A stretch of DNA of 64,000 nucleotides from NCBI GenBank assembly GCA_000431015.1, contig HF986083.1, forward strand, positions 56,075-120,074, written 5' to 3'. Within the stretch, counting starts at the first letter, position 1; each line of letters opens with the position of its first letter. A program made the translations under genes and the position numbers. Under the pieces are notes generated by a model that was not told where the DNA came from, made no database searches, and saw only the letters and a list, made by a program, of their open reading frames with translations. Below, one piece after another: positions 58,772 to 64,000 of this stretch. The DNA is from Alistipes sp. CAG:514 (lineage in GTDB: Bacteria; Bacteroidota; Bacteroidia; Bacteroidales; UBA932).

Positions 58772-60976
58772 TCAGATCTTGACCTCCACCTTGTGATGCC
58801 CTGATTCCAGGATGGCTGTCCTGGAATTCTTCAGGACGACCTCGGCCTTGGTGCCGGCTGGAACATCTATCTCAAGGACGGCTGACCTGGATTTGGCGGT
58901 CTTCCGGGAGAGGGAGACGCTGATCCTGCCGTACTTAGTCTCGAACGAGGTCGAGGCGCGCCTTAGCCAGCCCATCTGCGGACGGACGGAGAAGGTCTCG
59001 AAGGCGGGAGTCAAAGGAGCCACGCCGCAGACTTTCTGGCCGAGCAGTATGATGTTGGCGCCGGACCAGGCATGGTTGCTGGAATTCGTCCAGTTCCAAT
59101 GCTCATAGAGAGTCGAGCTTCGCTCATCCATGATCGTGGCCATTCTCCTTTTCATCCTGTCAAGAGCCGCGGAAGGCTCTCCAAGCACGAACAGGGCCTC
59201 CACCATGTACTTCTCCATGTAGGTCGAGGCCATGTCCGTGGTCTTCAGTACACGAGCGATCGCAGGGTACTTGTCCTCCGAGGCTATCCCGGCAAGCACC
59301 GCCATAGCCTGAGGCCTGTCATCGGTATGGTCCCTGTAGGACGGACTGCGGTAGCCCTCGCCGGTCCAGTACAGCCTGTTGTACGAATCCTTGAGCCGCT
59401 CCATGACCGAACTGATCATGGCCACGTCCCCGGTCTTGCCAAGCAATCTGGCGAACTCCAGCTCGCCTTTCAGCGCAAGGTAATACAGACACGGCATCAA
59501 GGCGAGCTGATCGACCGGAGAGTCGGCGTCCGGCCAGTCCCAGTCCCCTGTCCTGTAGACCGGAATCCCGTTCTCATCAAGCCTCCAGACCTCATGCAGG
59601 TACTTTTTCATCCTGTCATAGACAACCGGGACGAAGGAATCGTCGCCTGAGTAGAAGTACTGCGCATGGAATCCGTACCAGCCCAAGGCGGCGAGCATCT
59701 GGGACGGCAGCTCGGCGGAGTAGTTGAACGCCGGCACAGGAGAGGACAGCACACCGTCCACCCTCTGCCAGTTCACCAGCTCGTGTATTCCCTTTACCGC
59801 CAGCGCCCACGACGACGGTGACAAGGAGTAGAAGGCCATTCCCAGCTCATTCACCTCGTCGCCCCACCACTGCGCCCTCTCACGGTCAGGGCAGTCCATG
59901 TAGGTGTCGCGCATGCAGACGTAGAGGGTACGAACCGCCTTCCTCCAATATTCATTCAGGAAAGGGTCGTCACATTCGAACGTACCGGAGATCTCGGTGT
60001 CGTAGCCGGTCTCCCTGTACTTCACGTCAAGGACTTCCACGTCGGGCGGAAGGATGTAGAACATCTTGTCGCCGTTCAGCCAGCCGAGGCTCTCATATTC
60101 CTGCACACCATCTTTGGTGACATATTCGGCCCAAAGGCATTGCGTCCTGGCCAAGGCGACCTTGTAGTGGTCGGTCTGCAACCTGATCGTCCTGCCCGCC
60201 GGCGCCTTCACCTTCAGGTACGGCGTGATCTGGGCGTTGTACGGAAGTGCGCAGACCAGGGTGTCGCCCGACCTGCGGACCTCAGGATAGTCGAGCAGAC
60301 CACTTGTCTTCCAAAGAGGTATGGGTCTTTTGACAAGCTTGCCGAAAGGAGCCTGGCCGACTATCACCGGAAGCTCCATCGCACTTCCGAGGCGTTTGGC
60401 GGCAGGGTCGCGCCAGTCAGGAATCTCCTTTCTGGCGTCATAGCGCAGGTTGCTCTCCGGAAGACGGTAGTTGGCCTCCGGCTCCCCCGCGCTCGAATAG
60501 GCGCCGAAGACCGTCGCCTCCCAAGTCTTGTCAGAGAGAATCTCCAGCCCGGGAGCCTCCGCCTCGAAAAGCAGTCCCGCAAGTCCGCTGCCGGCATGGC
60601 TGAAACCGTTGCGACCGAAATACCAGACAAGGACGGAGATGCAATTCTCCCCCTTCCTCAGGAAAGGAGCGATGTCCACCTCGTCATAATAGGAGTCCCC
60701 CGGAGCCGGGCCACGCTTGAGGCCACCCTCGAACACGACCAGCGAGTCATTGATCCAGAGCCAGTACTTGGAGTCGGCGGCGATCCTGGCCGTCATCACT
60801 TCCGGGACTTCCGCCACAGTGACCTTCTTTTTGAACGCGAGCCAGGAATTGGTCTCGCTCCGGTACTCCTGTTTTCCTATCCAGCGGGCCTTCCACGCGG
60901 TCTCCCGGGCGGAAAGCGCGGTGGCCGCAAGCAAAATACCGGCGGCCACACAAACTATAAGACGACGAACGCTCAT
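58772..60976 (-). CDS. GH78-like six-hairpin glycosidase (alpha-L-rhamnosidase family), paralogue 2
   Basis: The 734-residue exported protein (signal peptide IVCVAAGILLAATALSA) has an N-terminal beta-sandwich with WIGKQEYRSETNSWLAFKK and the (alpha/alpha)6 barrel typical of GH78. The family motif MDCPDRERAQWWGDEVNEL carries acidic catalytic candidates (Asp/Glu), followed by DWDWPDADSP and NHAWSGANI. Its start overlaps the stop of the upstream paralogue by one base (TGATG), so the two are coupled. Large blocks are nearly identical in the two proteins (GLKRGP, VDIAPFL, TYMDCPDRERAQWWGDE). The sugar substrate is not known. Confidence 0.8.
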   Translation of the reverse strand: MSVRRLIVCVAAGILLAATALSARETAWKARWIGKQEYRSETNSWLAFKKKVTVAEVPEVMTARIAADSKYWLWINDSLVVFEGGLKRGPAPGDSYYDEVDIAPFLRKGENCISVLVWYFGRNGFSHAGSGLAGLLFEAEAPGLEILSDKTWEATVFGAYSSAGEPEANYRLPESNLRYDARKEIPDWRDPAAKRLGSAMELPVIVGQAPFGKLVKRPIPLWKTSGLLDYPEVRRSGDTLVCALPYNAQITPYLKVKAPAGRTIRLQTDHYKVALARTQCLWAEYVTKDGVQEYESLGWLNGDKMFYILPPDVEVLDVKYRETGYDTEISGTFECDDPFLNEYWRKAVRTLYVCMRDTYMDCPDRERAQWWGDEVNELGMAFYSLSPSSWALAVKGIHELVNWQRVDGVLSSPVPAFNYSAELPSQMLAALGWYGFHAQYFYSGDDSFVPVVYDRMKKYLHEVWRLDENGIPVYRTGDWDWPDADSPVDQLALMPCLYYLALKGELEFARLLGKTGDVAMISSVMERLKDSYNRLYWTGEGYRSPSYRDHTDDRPQAMAVLAGIASEDKYPAIARVLKTTDMASTYMEKYMVEALFVLGEPSAALDRMKRRMATIMDERSSTLYEHWNWTNSSNHAWSGANIILLGQKVCGVAPLTPAFETFSVRPQMGWLRRASTSFETKYGRISVSLSRKTAKSRSAVLEIDVPAGTKAEVVLKNSRTAILESGHHKVEVKI

Positions 60977-63219
60977 CAGTCAACCTTGATTTTCAATGAA
61001 TATGTTCCCGCGGCCAGCGTCCTTGGTCTGCCGTTGGAGGCCGTCACCGTGGCCGTTGTCCCTTCGGGAACCTCAACCGTGAGGGAAGCCACGCCGGACT
61101 TGGCCGAACGACGGCTGAGCTGGACACGGATCATACCGTAGTGCGTCTCCACGGAGGCCGAGGCGGTCTTTAAAGTAGCCATCCGAGGCTTAACCTCGAA
61201 GGCTTTGAAGCCAGGAGCCGTCGGCTCGATTCCGCATAGTTTCTGGCTCAGAATGGTCAGAGGGCCTCCGCTCCACGCATGGTTGACCGTGCCGCCGCCG
61301 AAGCCTTCGCTGCCGATGCCCCAACCCTCGAACAAGGTCGTGTAGTCGTAGGCGAGCATCTTGGCGTAGCGGGATTTCATCCTCTCAATGGCGAAATCAG
61401 CGTGTCCCATCTGGAAAAGAGCCTCCAGGACGTACTTCTCCATGTAAGGGCTGGCGTGATGTTCCTTTTTAAGAGTCTCGAACAGAGCCGGATACTTATC
61501 CGGTGAGGCAAGGCCGGAAACAATGGCCATAGCCTGCGCCCGGTCATCAGTCTGCTTCTTGTAGTCTGGATCACGGTAGGCCGAACCAGTCCAATACTGA
61601 GCGTCAAAACTGTCGGAGATTCTTTTCATCAAAGCCTCAAGCATCTCAACATCCTTCTGCTTGCCGAGAATGCGGGCGAAATCCTTTTGAGACTTAAGGG
61701 CAAGATAGTACCAGCAGTTCGTCAGGACCTCGGTGTCGATGTCGTCGCCCCAGTCGCCCCAGTTCCAGTCGCCCGGACGGACGTTCAGAAGACCGTTGTC
61801 CTTGAATTCCCAAAGACCGCTTCCGAGCAGATAGCGCTCCACCTTAGGATAGACCTCGGCCACGAAGGTGCTGTCGCCGCTGAACCAGTACTGGGTGTGG
61901 AAACCGTACCAGCCCACGGATGCGAGCATCTGGAGCGGGAGTTCTATCACACGGTTGCCGGCCGGCACCGGAGAATAGATCACCCCGTTAGCCTCCTGCC
62001 AGTTCACCAGCTCAAGGATACCCTTTCTGGCAAGCAGCTGGCCTGACGGTGACAAAGCATAGAACGCCTCTCCAAGTTCGTTCACCTCATCGCCCCACCA
62101 CTGCGCGCGCTCGCGGTCCGGGCAGTCCATGTAGGTGTCGCGCATGGTGATGTAAAGCGTTCTGGCCGAGCGTTTCCAAAGCTCGTTGAGGAACGGGTCC
62201 CCGCACTCGAACGTCCCCGAGAATTCCGTGTCGTAGCCGGTCTCGCGGTACTTGAGGTCCACGACCTTCACTCCTGAAGGCACGATGTACCACACCTCGT
62301 GGCCGTTCATCCAGCCCAGGCTTTCATATTCCTGCACCCCGTCCCGGGTGATGTACTCGGCGCGCACGTTGTTCGCGCTGCCGCCGAAGTAGTTGTCGGT
62401 CATGATCCTGACCATCTCGCCGCCTTTGGCCTCGACTTTCAGGTAAGGAGTGACCTGCGCATTGTAGGGCAACTTGCAATAGAGCGTGTCATTGGATTGA
62501 CGCACAGAGACATATTCCTTTAGTCCATAGTCTTTCCACATCGGGATCGGACGCTCGGCCATCCGCCCCATCGCAGGCCAGGCCATCTCGTCCACATTGT
62601 CGGCTCCGTGCATCTTGCCGCGGACATCGAACCCAGGCATATTCCAGCCCGGCATATCCTTTCTCGCGTCGAACCTTATGTTGCTCTCCGGGAGCCGGTA
62701 GTTCGGATGAGGAGCGTCTGTGCTGCCATAGGCAGGATTGAGGGCGCAGACCCAGGACTGGTCCGAGAGAATCTCCAGTCCGGGCGAGACCGCCTCGAAG
62801 ATCAGGGCAGCCTGGCCGCTGCTGTTGTGGCTGAAGCCCTGCTTGCCGAAGTGCCAGAGAAGGATCGCTATCGTGTTGTCGCCTTCCTTGAGGAAAGGGG
62901 CGATGTCCACCTTGTCGTAGTAGGTGCCGTTGGGGAACGGTCCGCGCTTGAGGCCTCCCTCAAACACAGCCAGCTCACCGTTGATCCACATCCAGTACTT
63001 CGAGTCCGCCGAGATGCGGGCGACCAGTCTGTCGGGACATTCAGAGACCTTGAACTCCTTGCGGTAGGAGATCCAGGTGTTGGTCGCGCTCTGGCTCAGG
63101 GATGGGGTGATCCAGTGAGCCTTCCAATCAGAACGGGACTCCGAGCCGGCCAGTGGCGAGCCTCCGAGAGTCAGTGCGGCCGCGACGGCGGCCATCTTGA
63201 TAAGATTTGAAAGTTTCAT
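60976..63219 (-). CDS. GH78-like six-hairpin glycosidase (alpha-L-rhamnosidase family), paralogue 1
   Basis: The 747-residue exported protein (signal peptide IKMAAVAAALTLGGSPLAG) has the same architecture as its downstream neighbour. It has the N-terminal sandwich, RISADSKYWMWINGELAVFEGG, the barrel motif MDCPDRERAQWWGDEVNEL, GDWNWGDWGDD and NHAWSGGPLTILSQ. Within matched blocks the pair shares well over half of its residues, indicating tandem duplication. The ATG at 63219 gives the best signal peptide. A TATCTTTG -7 box lies at 63283. It is the first gene of the pair and probably sets its expression. Confidence 0.8.
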   Translation of the reverse strand: MKLSNLIKMAAVAAALTLGGSPLAGSESRSDWKAHWITPSLSQSATNTWISYRKEFKVSECPDRLVARISADSKYWMWINGELAVFEGGLKRGPFPNGTYYDKVDIAPFLKEGDNTIAILLWHFGKQGFSHNSSGQAALIFEAVSPGLEILSDQSWVCALNPAYGSTDAPHPNYRLPESNIRFDARKDMPGWNMPGFDVRGKMHGADNVDEMAWPAMGRMAERPIPMWKDYGLKEYVSVRQSNDTLYCKLPYNAQVTPYLKVEAKGGEMVRIMTDNYFGGSANNVRAEYITRDGVQEYESLGWMNGHEVWYIVPSGVKVVDLKYRETGYDTEFSGTFECGDPFLNELWKRSARTLYITMRDTYMDCPDRERAQWWGDEVNELGEAFYALSPSGQLLARKGILELVNWQEANGVIYSPVPAGNRVIELPLQMLASVGWYGFHTQYWFSGDSTFVAEVYPKVERYLLGSGLWEFKDNGLLNVRPGDWNWGDWGDDIDTEVLTNCWYYLALKSQKDFARILGKQKDVEMLEALMKRISDSFDAQYWTGSAYRDPDYKKQTDDRAQAMAIVSGLASPDKYPALFETLKKEHHASPYMEKYVLEALFQMGHADFAIERMKSRYAKMLAYDYTTLFEGWGIGSEGFGGGTVNHAWSGGPLTILSQKLCGIEPTAPGFKAFEVKPRMATLKTASASVETHYGMIRVQLSRRSAKSGVASLTVEVPEGTTATVTASNGRPRTLAAGTYSLKIKVD

Positions 63220-63282
63220 TGTAATATACATTGATCATTGTTCTCGTGTCCGCAAAGGGACGAGCGCCCCTTTGGAAGGAGA

Positions 63283-63290
63283 CAAAGATA
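63283..63290 (-). promoter_or_regulatory. -7 element for the GH78-like gene pair
   Basis: TATCTTTG on the minus strand fits TAnnTTTG, about 63 bases upstream of the ATG at 63219. Confidence 0.5.
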
Positions 63291-63294
63291 CGAA

Positions 63295-63310
63295 TTTTCA
63301 TCGATGAAAA
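63295..63310. promoter_or_regulatory. Perfect 16-bp palindrome TTTTCATCGATGAAAA
   Basis: This self-complementary 16-mer lies 4 bases upstream of the GH78-pair -7 box and 77 bases upstream of the divergent TolC-like gene. It is a good operator candidate; no regulator is identified. Confidence 0.5.
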
Positions 63311-63387
63311 GCGGGCGTTCGTCGATTTGAGTTGAAATTCTTTCCCGCCGACGTTAGTTTCGCATCCGGAACAAGATTCTTACGAAC

Positions 63388-63864
63388 ATGAAAGTACAAG
63401 CAATCATCCTAATCACCGCACTGACGGTCACAGGCATGGCCGCCGGCGCGCAGAACAAGAAATGGACACTGCAGGAATGCATCGACTACGCCGTGGAGAA
63501 CAACATCTCCCTGAGGCAGAGCCGGAACGCCCATCTGTCCGGGCTTGAGGACACATACCAGGCCAAGGCTGCGATGTTTCCGTCGCTGAACGCGTCCGCA
63601 AGCCAGGGAGTCACCAACAGACCCTTCTCCGAAAGCGGTAACAGCACCGTGGTCGGTTCGGATGTCTACAGCACATCCAAAGCCACAAGCTGGTCAGGAA
63701 ACTACGGCATTAACGCCGGCATGACGCTCTACAGCGGAGGCAGTCTGAGTACCGCCCTTAGGCAGAGCCAGTTGCGGAACTCTCTGGATTCGCTGTCGGT
63801 GGAGGAAAGCACCAACGATGTGGTGATCTCGATTGTGAAGGCCTACATGCATTGCATCCCGTGA
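63388..63864 (+). pseudogene. TolC-family outer-membrane efflux protein, truncated by repeat array B
   Basis: The 158-residue reading frame has a signal peptide (IILITALTVTGMAAGA) and the N-terminal TolC/OEP region: KWTLQECIDYAVENNISLRQSR, a Gln/Lys-rich helix, TLYSGGSLSTALRQSQL and VISIVKAYMHC. Family members are normally about 430-480 residues and would continue after VKAYM. Here the frame hits TGA at 63862, exactly where a 51-bp tandem repeat begins. The remaining two-thirds is either missing or lies beyond the window edge. An insertion, an expanded repeat or an assembly artefact are all possible. Confidence 0.7.
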
Positions 63865-64000
63865 GCAAGACTGCCCTTCCTGCGCACGAGGGAACCGCTC
63901 AGCATGCTCTCGTGAGCAAAACCGATCCTCCTGCGCACCAGGGAGCCGTTCAGCAAGCTCTCGTGAGCAAGACTGCCCTTCCTGCGCACGAGGGAACAGT
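63861..64000. repeat. 51-bp tandem repeat array B
   Basis: Units start at 63861, 63912 and 63963, each opening GTGAGCAARAC and sharing CCTGCGCAC, with substitutions between copies. The first and third are almost identical and the second is more divergent. The array reaches the window edge, so its full length is unknown. Two plus-strand frames are open through it; the TolC-like frame is not. Confidence 0.85.

Noticed and set aside
1..64000. Prophage, insertion sequence or integrative element
   Set aside because: No transposase, integrase, phage structural gene or conjugation gene was seen on either strand, and the two tRNA genes have no adjacent integrase.

Overview
The window reads as a chromosomal segment of a Bacteroidota bacterium, most likely Bacteroidales. 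The evidence is many promoters with the phylum's TAnnTTTG -7 element, few strong Shine-Dalgarno sequences, numerous lipobox-Cys lipoproteins, and families typical of the group: SusB-type GH97, DUF2807, DUF3467, a PagL-like acyloxyacyl hydrolase, two-domain DUF1080 and an Fpr-type flavodiiron protein. Codon third positions are mostly G/C. No rRNA operon, phage or insertion sequence is visible, and the genus cannot be fixed from the sequence alone.

Layout. 0-24 kb is largely housekeeping: the 3' end of an outer-membrane barrel gene, rlmD, a Na/Pi transporter, a flavodiiron protein, rarA, a Ca/Na exchanger, a cysteate-synthase-like PLP enzyme, an acyltransferase, queA, an XRE regulator with palindromic operators, pyrD, cinA, a dipeptidase, an adhesin-like DUF2807 protein, an ABC-F protein, tatCA, a thioesterase and valS. 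24-28 kb carries a KdsC-type phosphatase, maf, a lipoprotein, a lipid A deacylase-like protein and a CNNM/CBS membrane protein. 27.8-32.9 kb looks like an aromatic amino acid fermentation locus (iorA-iorB-aminotransferase plus a CoA-transferase). 33-44 kb is mostly transport: ThrE, GtrA, a CPA2 antiporter, NhaC, CDF, a Zn/Cd P-type ATPase, a Fur-family regulator and EamA. 44-46.8 kb is a three-gene lipid operon (N-acyltransferase-like, CDP-alcohol phosphotransferase, PlsC-like acyltransferase). 47-63 kb is accessory: lipoproteins, DUF1080, GH2, GH97, two tandem GH78-like enzymes, lysoplasmalogenase, a solitary vsr, tRNA-Ala(CGC) and tRNA-Ser(CGA). The window ends in a TolC-like gene cut short by a tandem repeat array.

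How the genes may work together. The cysteate synthase-like enzyme could supply cysteate for sulfonolipids, and the GNAT/CDP-alcohol/acyltransferase operon could build N-acylated membrane lipids; both are inferences. IorAB, the aminotransferase and the CoA-transferase fit a path from aromatic amino acid to arylpyruvate, aryl-acyl-CoA and aryl acid. The Fur-family gene and the divergent P-type ATPase share an intergenic region with two strong dyads, suggesting metal-dependent control.

The most unusual signals are not genes. (1) Four long hairpins at gene 3' ends have unrelated, base-paired stems around an almost invariant core, TTTTGCACGTTAYCAAAA, always oriented with the upstream gene. (2) The octamer TGAATATG is strongly over-represented (44 hand-counted sites in 64 kb) on both strands and in several codon phases, which suggests selection on the DNA itself. 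(3) Two different tandem repeats share an exact 51-bp period, and one of them interrupts the TolC-like gene. (4) A pair of intergenic boxes, AAGTAATCCTTAA and AACGCTTACTAA, recurs and can pair with itself.
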